Assembly (NCBI RefSeq): GCF_000185725.2
Contig: NZ_KI391953.1
Location: 682,001 to 746,000, forward strand
Direction of reading: 5' to 3'
Source: Segniliparus rugosus ATCC BAA-974
GTDB taxonomy: Bacteria > Actinomycetota > Actinomycetes > Mycobacteriales > Mycobacteriaceae
Length of the DNA stretch: 64,000 bases
Shown: in pieces, positions 28,501-37,408 of the stretch
How positions within the stretch are numbered: position 1 is the stretch's first letter
Layout of the letters: each line of letters begins with the position of its first letter
Translations under genes and position numbers: made by a program
Notes under the pieces: generated by a model
The model's input: only the letters and a program-made list of their open reading frames with translations
The model's database searches: none
What the model was told of the DNA's origin: nothing

Positions 28501-31500
28501 GCGGACCGGATCACGCTGTCCATCCCGGTGAACGGGACGTGGCTCGCGCTGCGCTTCACCGTGCCCGCCTCTGCGGCCACGGGCGGCGCGCCGGTGTTCG
28601 CGGACGCGGACGCGGCGAACGCGATGACCGGCCTGCTCCAGGTTCTCGCCGGGGGCGAGCTGCCCCAGGTCGTGGACGGCGTTGCCAAGACGGCCGCCGC
28701 CTGGTCGCCGAACCTGCCCGCGGACCACGCCGGGGTCACGGCGGTGACCCTGCCCAAGCCGCTGCAGCCCGCGACCATCCCGTATCTGGGGAAGGTGGTG
28801 CCGGACGTGCTGGTCGGCCTCTCTTGGCCGGCGGTGTTCGCGGTGCTCGGCTCGGCCCAGACCGCAAACGGCAAAGGGGTGATCGAAGGCCTCCTGGACC
28901 TGGTGCACCTGGACCACGCGGTGAAGCTCGCGGGCGAGGTCCCGTCCTGGGAGACCACGTTCGCCGTCGAAGCCCGCCTGGTCGGGGTGGCCGACACCGG
29001 GCTGGGCCGGGTCGTGGAGGTCGCCGTGGCCATCGCGGACGAGGCGAACGGCAAGCCGGTCGCCGAATTCGTCGAGCGGTTCGCGATCCGGGGCCGGGTC
29101 GGGGACGCGGATCTGGAAGACCCGATCCGCGCGGGCGGAGCCGTTTCGCCGGACGCGGTGGACACGAATCGGGCCAAGCGGCGCGAGGCGACCATCGTGG
29201 CCCCTGCCGATCTGACGGCGTTCGCGCAGGTCTCGGGCGACCACAACCCGATCCACACCAGCCTGGTCGCCGCGAAGCTCGCGGGTCTGCCGATGCCGAT
29301 CGTGCACGGCATGTGGCTCTCCGCGGCCGCGCAGCAGGTGGTCGCCGCGGTGGACATGCGCGACGGGCAGCCCGCCCCGCGCCGGATCGTCGGCTGGACC
29401 TCCCGCTTCCTCGGCATGGTGTACCCGGAGTCCCCGGTCACCGTCCGCGTGGACCGCGTCGGCGTCGATCACGGAGGGGAGCTCGTCGAGGTCTCGTGCC
29501 GGGTGGACGGCGAGCTGGTGATGGCGGCCTCCGCGCGCCTCGCAGCCCCGAAGACGGTCTACGCGTTCCCCGGCCAGGGCGTGCAGACCAAGGGCATGGG
29601 CCTGGCCGCGCGGGGCCGGTCCAAGGCGGCGAAGAAGATTTGGGACGAGTCCGACGCGTTCACCAAGGAGCAGCTGGGCTTCTCCATCCTGGGCGTGGTG
29701 CGGGACAACCCGACCTGGATCGTCGTGGACGGCGTGCGCTACGAGCATCCGGACGGCGTGCTGCATCTGACCCAGTTCACGCAGGTCGCGATGGCGGTGA
29801 CCGCGCTCGCGCAGGTCGCCGAGCTCAAGGAGACCGGGGCGTACGTCGAGGACGCGTTCCTCGCGGGCCACTCCGTGGGCGAGTACAACGCGCTGGCCGC
29901 CGTGGCGGGGACGTTCTCCCCGACCGCCGTGCTGGCGGTGGTCTACAAGCGCGGCATGACGATGAACAACTTCCTGCCCCGCGACGAACAGGGCCGCTCG
30001 AACTACCGCATGGCGGCGATCCGCCCGGTCCACCTCGGCCTGGCGGACGACGACGTGTTCGCGTGGGTCGAGGCGCTCTCGGCCAAGACCGGCGAGTTCC
30101 TGCAGATCGTGAACTACAACCTGCGCGGCACCCAGTACGCCATCGCCGGCACGGTCAAAGGCATCGACGAGCTGGAGAAGGAGTGCGCCCGCCTGCAGGA
30201 GGAGGTCGGCGGGAAGGCCTCGTTCATCCGGGTGCCGGGGATCGACGTGCCGTTCCACTCCACCCTGCTGCGCGTGGGCGTGCCGGAGTTCCGCAAGGTG
30301 CTCCAGGGCCTGATCCCGGAGGAGGTCGACCCCTCGGTGATCGTGGGCAAGTACATCCCGAACCTCGTCGCCAGGGTGTTCTCGCTGGACCGCGAGTTCG
30401 TGGAGTCGATCGCGGCGGAAGTGCCCTCCGAGCAGATCCAGGAGGTCCTGCACGACTGGACGATCTGGAGCGCGCAGCCGCGGCGGCTCGCCTCCCGCCT
30501 GGTCGTGGAGCTTCTGGCCTGGCAGTTCGCGAGCCCGGTGCGCTGGATCGAGACCCAGGACCTGCTCTTCTCCCCGGTCCTCGCGGGCGGCTTGCAGGTC
30601 GAGCGGTTCGTGGAGATCGGCATCGGCAGCGCCCCGACCGTGGCCAACATGGCCCGCAACACCCTGCGGCTGGACTTGTTCGCCGGATCGAGGGTCGAAG
30701 TCTTCAACATCGAGCGCGACTGGGCCGCGACGACCTCGACAGACGAGGGCGTCGTGGACGAGGAGCCGGAGATCGAGGAGGCGGCCCCCGCCGCCGAGGC
30801 CCCGGCTCCGGTCGAAGCGGCTGCCCCCGCGCCAGCTCCGGCGGCTCCCGCCGCGCCTTCGGGCGGCCCGAGGCCGGACGATCTGCCCTTCACGGCGGCG
30901 GACGCGTCCACGGCGCTCATCGCGCTGTCGGTGAAGCTGCGTCCGGACCAGCTCACCCCGGCCGACAGCATCGAGTCCCTCTGCGAAGGCGCCTCCTCGC
31001 GGCGCAACCAGCTCCTGCTGGACCTGGGCGCGGAGCTGAACCTCGGAGCCATCGACGGCGCGGCCGAGGCCGACCTGCCGTCCCTGAAGGGCACGGTCGC
31101 CAAGCTCGCCCGCACCTACAAGCCGTTCGGCCCGGTGCTCGCCGACGCGGTGAACGACCAGCTCCGCAAGGTCCTCGGGCCGACGGGGAAGCGGTCCAGC
31201 CACGTCATCGAGCGGGTCAAGACCGTGTGGGAGCTGGGCCAGGGCTGGGCCGACCATGTTTTGATCGCCATCGCGCTGGGCACCCGGGAGGGGTCGAGCG
31301 TGCGAGGCGAAGCCCTCGGCGGTCTCAACACCCCCAGCAACGCGGCCGAGGTCGACGCCCTGGTGGACGCGGCTGTCGCCCAGGTCGGCGCGGCCAACGG
31401 CGTGGCCGTGTCCTTGCCGAGCAAGGGCGGCTCCGGTGGCGGCACGGTGGACGTGGCCGCGCTGGCGGAGCTGACCGAGCACATCACCGGCCCGGACGGC

Positions 31501-34500
31501 GTCCTGGCCGCCACGGCCCGGTTCGTCCTGAACCAGCTCGGCCACACAGCCGAACCGGCGGCGCAAACCGAAGACCTGGACCAGGAGCTGGCCGACCTCG
31601 TCTCCGCCGAACTCGGCGACAACTGGGCGCGGACGGTCGCGCCGGTCTTCGACGAGGGCAAAGCCGTCCTGCTCGACGACGCGTGGGCCGGTCTGCGCGA
31701 GGTCCTCGCCCGCGTGTGGACCACCGGCGAGCCGGTGGAGGCCGCCCGGTTCGCGGGCGCGGGCGAGGCGGTCGCCCGGCAGGCCGACTGGTGGGCGCGC
31801 AAGGCGGCGGGGACCGCGTTGGCCGAGGCGTACGCCTCCTACGCGGCCTCGGCCAGGGACGAGGCCGCTGGGCTGTGGTCCCTCGAGACCGCCCTGGTCA
31901 CCGGCGCGGGCAAGGGCTCGATCGCGACGGCGGTCGCGGCCGAGCTGCTCGCTGGCGGCGCCACGGTGGTGGCGACCACCTCCTCGCTGACCGAGGAGCG
32001 CCTCGCGTACTACCGCGCGTTGTACGCGGAGCACGCCCGCGCGGGCGCGGCCCTGTGGGTGGTCCCGGCGAACATGGCCTCGTATCAGGACGTGGACGCG
32101 CTGGTCGAGTGGGTGACGGGCGAGCAGACGGTGAATCTCGGCGGCACGCCGAAGACGGTCAAGCCCGCCCTCAACCCGACGTTGCTGTTCCCGTTCGCGG
32201 CGCCTCGGGTGCTGGGGGATCTGGCGGACGCGGGCCCTCGGGCGGAGCTGGAGATGAAGGTGCTGCTCTGGGCCGCGCAGCGGCTGATCGGCGCGTTGGC
32301 GGCGAAGGCGGGGGAGTTCGACCTGGGCTCGCGGCTGCACGTCGTGCTCCCCGGCTCCCCGAACCGGGGCCTGTTCGGGGGCGACGGGGCGTACGGCGAG
32401 TCCAAGGCGGCGCTGGACGCGCTGGTGTCGCGGTGGCAGGCCGAGAAGTCCTGGACCCGGCGGATCACCCTCGCCCATGCCATCATCGGCTGGGTGCGCG
32501 GCACCGGCCTGATGGGCGGGAACGACGCGGTGGTGGCGGCGGTGGAGCAGCAGGGCGTGCGGACCTTCTCGACCCAGGAGATGGCCGCCGAGCTACTGGG
32601 GCTCTGCACGCCCGAGGCCCGCGCGCTGGCCGAGACGGACCCGCTGTCCGCCGACCTGACCGGCGGGCTCGCCGGGGTCCGGCTGGACATGGCCGCCCTC
32701 GCCGAAGAGGCGGCCAAGGCGGAGGAGCAGTCGGCGGACGAAGAAGACGGACAGCCGACGGTCCAAGCATTGCCGTCCCCGGCGCGGCCCGTCGCAACCC
32801 CGGAGTTCGACTGGGCGAGTCTGGACGTCGATCTGAAGGATCTGGTGGTCATCGTGGGCGCGGGCGAGGTCGGGCCGTACGGCTCGTCCCGGACGCGGTT
32901 CGAGGTCGAGGTGACGGGCGATTTGTCGGCGGCGGGCGTGCTGGAGCTGGCGTGGACGACCGGGCTGGTGAGCTGGCAGCGCGACCCTGAGCCGGGCTGG
33001 TACGACGCCGAGACCGGCGAGCTGGTCCCGGAGGAGGAGATCGCGGGGCGTTATCGCGAGAGGGTGCTCGAGCACAGCGGCATCCGGCACTTCACCCCGC
33101 AGACGCTGCGTTCCGGCGACAGCGCCGAGCGGCCTCTGCTGGCCGAGGTCTTCCTCACAGAGGACCTCACCTTCGTGGTGGCCGGCGAGGCCGAGGCGAG
33201 GGCGTTCCGCGAGGCGGACCCGGAGAAGACCGTGATCGCGCCGGTGGCCGGAAGCTCGGACTGGACGGTGACCCGCAAGGAGGGCACCCAGATCCGAGTG
33301 CCCCGGAAGGTCAAGATGACCCGCACCGCGGGCGCCCAGGTGCCCGACGGCTTCGACCCGACGGTGTGGGGCGTCCCCGCCGACATGGTCGCGGTGACCG
33401 ACCGGTTGGCGCTGTGGAACCTGGTCGCGACGGTCGACGCCTTCCTCGGCGCGGGCTTCAGCCCGGCGGAGCTGATGGCGGCGGTGCACCCGACGCTGGT
33501 GGCGAACGTGCAGGGCACCGGCATGGGCGGCATGACCTCGCTGCAGCGGATGTACTACGACTTCTTGTTCAAGGGGTCGCTGGACCAGAACGACCTCCTC
33601 CAGGAGACGTTGCCGAACATCACCCTCGACCACGTGGTGCAGTCCTACATCGGCAGCTACGGCGCGATGGTCCACCCGGTCGGCGCGTGCGCCACGGCGG
33701 CGGTGTCGGTCGAGGAGGGCGTGGACAAGATCACGCTCGGCAAGGCGCTGTTCGCGGTCGCGGGCGGCTACGACGACATCAGCCTGGAAGAGGTGCTCGG
33801 CTTCGCGGAGATGAACGCGACCGCCGACATCACCGCGCTCGAGGCGAAGGGAATCGGCACAAAACGCGTCTCCCGCCCTGGCGACCGGCGGCGGGCGGGG
33901 TTCGTGGACGCCCAGGGCGGCGGGACGATCCTGCTCGCGCGGGGCGACGTCGCGGCCCAGCTGGGCCTGCCGGTCCTGGGCGTGGTCGGCTACGCGCAGT
34001 CCTTCGGCGACGGCGTGCACACCTCCATCCCCGCCCCCGGTCTCGGCGCCCTCGCGGCGGGCCTAGGCGGGCGGGACTCGCAGTTCGCCCGTGCGCTCGC
34101 GAAGTTCGGGCTCGCCGCGGACGACGTCGCGGTGGTGTCCAAACACGACACCTCCACCCTCGCCAACGACCCGAACGAGGCCAACCTGCACGAGAAACTC
34201 GCGGCGGCGATCGGCCGAAGCCAGAGGGCCCCGCTCTTCGTGATCTCGCAGAAGAGCCTCACCGGGCACTCCAAAGGCGGCGCGGCGGCGTTCCAGACCA
34301 TCGGCCTCTGCCAAGTCCTCGCCTCCGGGCAGATCCCGGCCAACCGCAGCCTGGACTGCGTGGACGACGCCATGGCCGAGCACGAGCACCTGGTCTGGCT
34401 CAAAGAGCCCCTCGCCTTCGACGGGAGCTTCCCCCTCAAAGCCGGCGTGGTCACCTCCCTCGGCTTCGGCCACGTCTCCGGCATGATCCTCGTCGTGCAC

Positions 34501-34758
34501 CCCGCCGCGTTCCTCGCCGCGCTATCCGACGAGGAACGCGCCGACTACCTGCGCCGCGCGCAGGAGCGTCGCGTCGTCGGCCAGCGGCGCCTGCAAGAGG
34601 CCATGTGCGGCGGCGAGGCGGCCTACGCCCGACCGACGGACCGGCGCCTCGAGGGCGAAAGCCATGCGGCGCAGGAGCGTTCGGAATCGGCGCTGCTGCT
34701 GGACGGTTCGTACCGGCTCGACAGTTCCGGCCGCTACTGCCCACGGAGCTCGTCCTAA
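25576..34758 (+). CDS. fas: Type I fatty acid synthase
   Basis: Multidomain enzyme that makes C16-C18 and C24-C26 acyl-CoA primers for lipids and mycolic acids. I chose the GTG at 25576 (MTTHESEL): AAGGAG lies seven bases upstream, and the M. tuberculosis protein starts MTIHE; GTG 25570 is too close to the ribosome site. 3060 residues, close to the mycobacterial 3069. Domains in order: acetyl transferase (AGHSLG, Ser144), enoyl reductase (LLAGMTPTTVDPG from 416), dehydratase (VSGDHNPIH 1219-1227), malonyl/palmitoyl transferase (AGHSVGEY, Ser1433), acyl carrier (GASSRRNQ, Ser1807 aligned with the yeast phosphopantetheine Ser), ketoreductase (LVTGAGKGS from 2107), ketosynthase (GACATAAVS, Cys2705). 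No acpS follows it, unlike in M. tuberculosis. Confidence 0.97.
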   Translation: MTTHESELGRTQSGGREAEHRSLAERLSGGEPYAIAFAGQGGSWLDPLAELVRGAGLEGHARWLLAEAAALVRPVADELSVARPYGFEPLEWMEWEEAPSDSMVLPPSVSSPGLFFAQALALHALTALGLDWRGNRPVGFAGHSLGLIAVEAAKHGGEQDAQFLALAQLVGAAASLVARRNGLIGSTQTPALVSVRNVDPEILRGLLAEFHAIHNHPGDPVLALRNGRRSATISGNPLRLVAFQAYADRISEKQVEERKKKLRGGSVFEPGFEPVHATVGFHHPHLAPAVDLVGDWAARCGLDVELGRSFAQQILVDPVDWVEQVETLVDAGARWILDAGPGDMLTRFTKPVVRGQGVGLVSIATRAGQRSLFTRGEAPKAPRPWSDFAPELVRLPDGKLAAQTAFTKLTGRSPMLLAGMTPTTVDPGIVAAAANAGHWAELAGGGQVTEAIFAGHVAGLKELLEPGRAAQFNAMFLDPYLWKLHVGGKRLVPKARAAGAPFDGLVITAGIPDLPEALELVEELRQAGFSSVAFKPGTVAQIKSVVRIAKEVGGGQKVIAHIEGGRAGGHHSWEDLDDLLLATYHELREQPNLVVCVGGGIGTAERAAEYLTGEWSERLGYPRMPVDGILVGTAAMATLEATTSPDVKRLLVETAGSSEWIPAGGESGGMASGRSQLGADIHEIDNAASQCGRLLDEVAGDEEAVAKRKDEIVAALNKTAKPYFGEVAAMTYREWLERYVELSDAGDISPTGLQSEKWLDVTWQERFLAMARRTEARLADADEGEIPTLFPDLDSVADGHGAIAKLAEAYADLDQTVLHPADVAFFTTLCKQIGKPVCFVPVVDKDVRRWWRSDSLWQAHDPRYSADQVCVIPGPVAVAGITRADEPVGELLDRFERAVVEKIVASGAQAKDVAARRETAFDGALGVFLAAPDVLWAERLTTNPVHRLGDLEAWQQVEPHLLEHQTTGATVVLTEADRITLSIPVNGTWLALRFTVPASAATGGAPVFADADAANAMTGLLQVLAGGELPQVVDGVAKTAAAWSPNLPADHAGVTAVTLPKPLQPATIPYLGKVVPDVLVGLSWPAVFAVLGSAQTANGKGVIEGLLDLVHLDHAVKLAGEVPSWETTFAVEARLVGVADTGLGRVVEVAVAIADEANGKPVAEFVERFAIRGRVGDADLEDPIRAGGAVSPDAVDTNRAKRREATIVAPADLTAFAQVSGDHNPIHTSLVAAKLAGLPMPIVHGMWLSAAAQQVVAAVDMRDGQPAPRRIVGWTSRFLGMVYPESPVTVRVDRVGVDHGGELVEVSCRVDGELVMAASARLAAPKTVYAFPGQGVQTKGMGLAARGRSKAAKKIWDESDAFTKEQLGFSILGVVRDNPTWIVVDGVRYEHPDGVLHLTQFTQVAMAVTALAQVAELKETGAYVEDAFLAGHSVGEYNALAAVAGTFSPTAVLAVVYKRGMTMNNFLPRDEQGRSNYRMAAIRPVHLGLADDDVFAWVEALSAKTGEFLQIVNYNLRGTQYAIAGTVKGIDELEKECARLQEEVGGKASFIRVPGIDVPFHSTLLRVGVPEFRKVLQGLIPEEVDPSVIVGKYIPNLVARVFSLDREFVESIAAEVPSEQIQEVLHDWTIWSAQPRRLASRLVVELLAWQFASPVRWIETQDLLFSPVLAGGLQVERFVEIGIGSAPTVANMARNTLRLDLFAGSRVEVFNIERDWAATTSTDEGVVDEEPEIEEAAPAAEAPAPVEAAAPAPAPAAPAAPSGGPRPDDLPFTAADASTALIALSVKLRPDQLTPADSIESLCEGASSRRNQLLLDLGAELNLGAIDGAAEADLPSLKGTVAKLARTYKPFGPVLADAVNDQLRKVLGPTGKRSSHVIERVKTVWELGQGWADHVLIAIALGTREGSSVRGEALGGLNTPSNAAEVDALVDAAVAQVGAANGVAVSLPSKGGSGGGTVDVAALAELTEHITGPDGVLAATARFVLNQLGHTAEPAAQTEDLDQELADLVSAELGDNWARTVAPVFDEGKAVLLDDAWAGLREVLARVWTTGEPVEAARFAGAGEAVARQADWWARKAAGTALAEAYASYAASARDEAAGLWSLETALVTGAGKGSIATAVAAELLAGGATVVATTSSLTEERLAYYRALYAEHARAGAALWVVPANMASYQDVDALVEWVTGEQTVNLGGTPKTVKPALNPTLLFPFAAPRVLGDLADAGPRAELEMKVLLWAAQRLIGALAAKAGEFDLGSRLHVVLPGSPNRGLFGGDGAYGESKAALDALVSRWQAEKSWTRRITLAHAIIGWVRGTGLMGGNDAVVAAVEQQGVRTFSTQEMAAELLGLCTPEARALAETDPLSADLTGGLAGVRLDMAALAEEAAKAEEQSADEEDGQPTVQALPSPARPVATPEFDWASLDVDLKDLVVIVGAGEVGPYGSSRTRFEVEVTGDLSAAGVLELAWTTGLVSWQRDPEPGWYDAETGELVPEEEIAGRYRERVLEHSGIRHFTPQTLRSGDSAERPLLAEVFLTEDLTFVVAGEAEARAFREADPEKTVIAPVAGSSDWTVTRKEGTQIRVPRKVKMTRTAGAQVPDGFDPTVWGVPADMVAVTDRLALWNLVATVDAFLGAGFSPAELMAAVHPTLVANVQGTGMGGMTSLQRMYYDFLFKGSLDQNDLLQETLPNITLDHVVQSYIGSYGAMVHPVGACATAAVSVEEGVDKITLGKALFAVAGGYDDISLEEVLGFAEMNATADITALEAKGIGTKRVSRPGDRRRAGFVDAQGGGTILLARGDVAAQLGLPVLGVVGYAQSFGDGVHTSIPAPGLGALAAGLGGRDSQFARALAKFGLAADDVAVVSKHDTSTLANDPNEANLHEKLAAAIGRSQRAPLFVISQKSLTGHSKGGAAAFQTIGLCQVLASGQIPANRSLDCVDDAMAEHEHLVWLKEPLAFDGSFPLKAGVVTSLGFGHVSGMILVVHPAAFLAALSDEERADYLRRAQERRVVGQRRLQEAMCGGEAAYARPTDRRLEGESHAAQERSESALLLDGSYRLDSSGRYCPRSSS

Positions 34759-34778
34759 GAGGTGGGAGAATAGGGGGG

Positions 34779-36665
34779 ATGTTCCTCCCTCTTCTGCTCG
34801 GCCTCGCCGTGGCGGTGTCCGCCGCGGTCGGCGTCGGGCCCGATCCGTACCTCGCGGTGAAGAGCCCGTACCCAGGATCTGCGACGCTGATCCTGCAAGT
34901 GGTCGCGCAATTCGCGGCGAGCCTCGCCGGGGCGCTGTGCCTCGGCGGTCTCGTGTTCGCGCTGTGCTGCACGCGTCCGACCGCCCAGACGCGCCTGGGG
35001 CCGCGCGGCTACGCCGGATTGCGCACGGTCGAGCTGGCGAGTCCGATTTGGGCGCTGAGCGCGCTGGTCGCCATGGTGACGACTGCGACAGTCGAAGTCG
35101 GCCGCGCGCCCTCGGACTTGCTGCGCACCGAGGATCCGCTCGGCAGCCTGTTCGCGCTCCTCTCGGTCTCCGAGCGGGCGGGAGCCTGGCTCGTGGTCCT
35201 CGTGTTCGCGACCGCGGTGGCGCTCGCCTCTCGGTTCTGCCTCGCCTGGACTTCTTGCGCGGCATTGGCGTGGGCTTCGGCCATCGGGGTCGTGGCCCCG
35301 TGGGTGGTGGAGAACGCGGGCGACGGGCCGGACCACGACGTGGCGACCGGCGCGGCGGTCTGGACGAGCGTCGGTCTGGCGGTGCTCGTCGGAGTCGCGG
35401 CGCAGCTGCGCGGCACGTGGACGGAGGACCGCGAGGCGGCCCAGCGTCGGGCGCGACGGATCATCGCCGTCGCGGCGGTCGCCGTCGCGGCGGGAGCCTC
35501 GGTGCTCGGCTTCCTGCTCATCCCGCTTTCCGCCGCGACGAGCACCTGGTACGGGTGGCTCGGGCTCGTCTCGGCGGCGCTGTTCGCGCTCGCCCTGCTC
35601 GCGGCGCGCGCGAACAGGTTCGGCCTTGCCGCCGCTGCGGGGACGGTCTTGCTCGCGGCGGCGGAGGCGATGGCCATCCAGCCCGCCCCCGCGTTCGCCT
35701 GGCAGCAGTTCTCCGTCGCCGAGCTGCTGCTCGGGTTCGACTTCCCCGGGCCGCCGACCGTCTGGCGGCTGATGACGGCCTGGCGGTTCGACACGGTCTT
35801 CGGCGTGCTCGCCGTGCTCCTGGCGGCGGCGTACGGGTACGGGGCGTGGCGGCTGGGCAAACGAGGGGACGAATGGTCGAGGTGGCGGACGATCTCGTTC
35901 CTCGTCGGCTGCGTTTTGCTGCTGCTCGTGACCTCCTCAGGGGTCGGGCGCTACGCGTCGGGGCAGTTCAGCTACCACATGATCTCGCATATGGGGCTGA
36001 ACATGTTCGTCCCGGTCTTCTTGGTGCTCGGAGCCCCGGTGACTCTGCTCCTGCGCGCCGTGCCGCCCTCGGGCAAGCACATGCCGGGGCCCCGAGAATG
36101 GACCCTCGCGCTCGTGCACTCGCGGATCGTGCAGATCCTCGCGCATCCGCTGGTCGCGGTCGGCCTGTTCGTCATCTCCCTCTACGGGCTGTACTTCACC
36201 CCGATCTTCGGGGCGCTCGTCCAGTACCACTGGGGGCATCTGCTGATGACCGCCCACTTCCTGATCATCGGCTACACGTATTACTGGGCGATTGTCGGCG
36301 TGGACCCCGGAGCCCGGCGGCTGCCGCACCTCGCGCGGCTGGGGATGTTGTTCGCGGTCATGCCGTTCCACGCTTTCTTCGGGGTGGCCGTGCTGTCCTC
36401 GGACGAGATCATCGGCGGGAACTTCTACCGGTGGCTCGACCTGCCGTGGATGACCGACCTCGCAGCGGACCAGCGCATCGCGGGGGCGGTGGCGTGGACG
36501 AGCGGCGAGATCCCGATCGTGTTCGTGGTCGGAGCCCTGCTCTACCAGTGGGCGAAAGCGGACCGCCGCGCGGCGGACCGGGCCGACCGGCATTCGGTGG
36601 ACTACGACGACGCCGAGCTCACCGCGTACAACGCGATGCTGCAGAAACTGGTCGAGCGCCAATAG
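34779..36665 (+). CDS. CopD-CtaG fusion membrane protein (Rv0102 type)
   Basis: 628-residue polytopic protein. The N-terminal half (~1-330) has about eight helices resembling the CopD copper-resistance domain; the C-terminal half (~340-600) is the CtaG/caa3_CtaG cytochrome-oxidase-assembly domain with GRYASGQFSYHMISHMGLNMFVPVFLVLGAP, HPLVAVGLFVISLYGLYFTP, WGHLLMTAHFLIIGYTYYW and FHAFFGVAVLSS. The conserved His and Met residues suit copper transfer to the CuB site of the terminal oxidase. The ATG at 34779 follows GGGGGG. It lies 20 bp behind fas on the same strand. In M. tuberculosis its homologue is beside the copper ATPase ctpB, which here sits 23 kb away. Confidence 0.88.
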   Translation: MFLPLLLGLAVAVSAAVGVGPDPYLAVKSPYPGSATLILQVVAQFAASLAGALCLGGLVFALCCTRPTAQTRLGPRGYAGLRTVELASPIWALSALVAMVTTATVEVGRAPSDLLRTEDPLGSLFALLSVSERAGAWLVVLVFATAVALASRFCLAWTSCAALAWASAIGVVAPWVVENAGDGPDHDVATGAAVWTSVGLAVLVGVAAQLRGTWTEDREAAQRRARRIIAVAAVAVAAGASVLGFLLIPLSAATSTWYGWLGLVSAALFALALLAARANRFGLAAAAGTVLLAAAEAMAIQPAPAFAWQQFSVAELLLGFDFPGPPTVWRLMTAWRFDTVFGVLAVLLAAAYGYGAWRLGKRGDEWSRWRTISFLVGCVLLLLVTSSGVGRYASGQFSYHMISHMGLNMFVPVFLVLGAPVTLLLRAVPPSGKHMPGPREWTLALVHSRIVQILAHPLVAVGLFVISLYGLYFTPIFGALVQYHWGHLLMTAHFLIIGYTYYWAIVGVDPGARRLPHLARLGMLFAVMPFHAFFGVAVLSSDEIIGGNFYRWLDLPWMTDLAADQRIAGAVAWTSGEIPIVFVVGALLYQWAKADRRAADRADRHSVDYDDAELTAYNAMLQKLVERQ

Positions 36666-36812
36666 CGCCCCTAGACGTTCCTCCGCCGTCCAAGCCCCAG
36701 GAGACGATCCGGCGCGGGACGATGCGGATGACGTCGCCGCTGAGCCCGTCCGCCGTGCGCATTCTCGCGCCGCTCATGCGGGCGCTGATCGCCCCGGCGG
36801 CAGGGGAGGGCG

Positions 36813-37391
36813 CTAGGTGACCGGAGAGCCCATGCAATACACCCGTTTGGGCTCGGGGTAGACCACCGCCGTGGAGTCGACGCAGATCGAGGGATCGTCG
36901 GAGCCTTCCACCGCCTTGACCACGCGGGCGTCTTTGACGGACTCCGCCTCCTGCGCGCTGCTGGAGCAAGGGACCTCTTCGTGCAGCGGCGGCGTCGCGC
37001 TGTCCGTGTAGCAGTGGCCCTCGCGCAGGTTCTCCACGAGGCAGAGGGCTCCGACCTGGCGGCCGTCGAGTTTGACGCGATACGCGAAGTAACGCTGGCC
37101 GGGACATTCGTCCGAACCGGTGACCTTGAGCCCGACCGAGAGCGTGAGCCCGGCGGACGAGCAGTCGGCGAGCAACAGATCCCCCGCGTCCGTCCCCGCC
37201 TGCTTCGGCCGCGCCGTCAGGCAGTCGCTTGGGCGGAACCGGTCGAGCTTCTGCTCGGCGGCTGCGAGCGCCGCCTTCTCCTGTTGCTGCTCCCGCCACG
37301 CCTGGAACCCCGCAGCCGCGCCGAACAGCACGACGAACGGAACGACCCAGAGCAGAAGGCGTTTGGCGAATTCCCCTGCGCTTCGCTTCAC
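36813..37391 (-). CDS. LppU/SCO3897-like membrane-anchored protein
   Basis: 192 residues; GTG start at 37391 with AAGGAGG six bases upstream. One N-terminal membrane helix (LLLWVVPFVVLFGAAAGF) with no lipobox, a short Gln/Glu/Ala coiled part, then an extracellular domain with six to eight Cys in the order DCL, DCSS, ECPG, LCL, HCYT, PCSSS, ICV and a final YCMG. That Cys pattern resembles the actinobacterial LppU family, function unknown. It follows the nitronate monooxygenase gene by 17 bp and is probably cotranscribed. The convergent 147-bp gap to the CtaG gene shows no gene. Confidence 0.62.
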   Translation of the reverse strand: MKRSAGEFAKRLLLWVVPFVVLFGAAAGFQAWREQQQEKAALAAAEQKLDRFRPSDCLTARPKQAGTDAGDLLLADCSSAGLTLSVGLKVTGSDECPGQRYFAYRVKLDGRQVGALCLVENLREGHCYTDSATPPLHEEVPCSSSAQEAESVKDARVVKAVEGSDDPSICVDSTAVVYPEPKRVYCMGSPVT

Positions 37392-37408
37392 TCGGTCCTC
37401 CTTCCTCG

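Noticed and set aside
25897-32478. A 2193-residue open frame on the minus strand inside fas
   Set aside because: It mirrors fas codons, is full of Arg/His/Gly low-complexity sequence, and the plus-strand frame is an unmistakable FAS-I.
36663-36815. Perfect 8-bp inverted repeat TAGCGCCC...GGGCGCTA flanking ~137 bp
   Set aside because: Arms are short and far apart, no target-site duplication or transposase trace; likely chance in GC-rich sequence.
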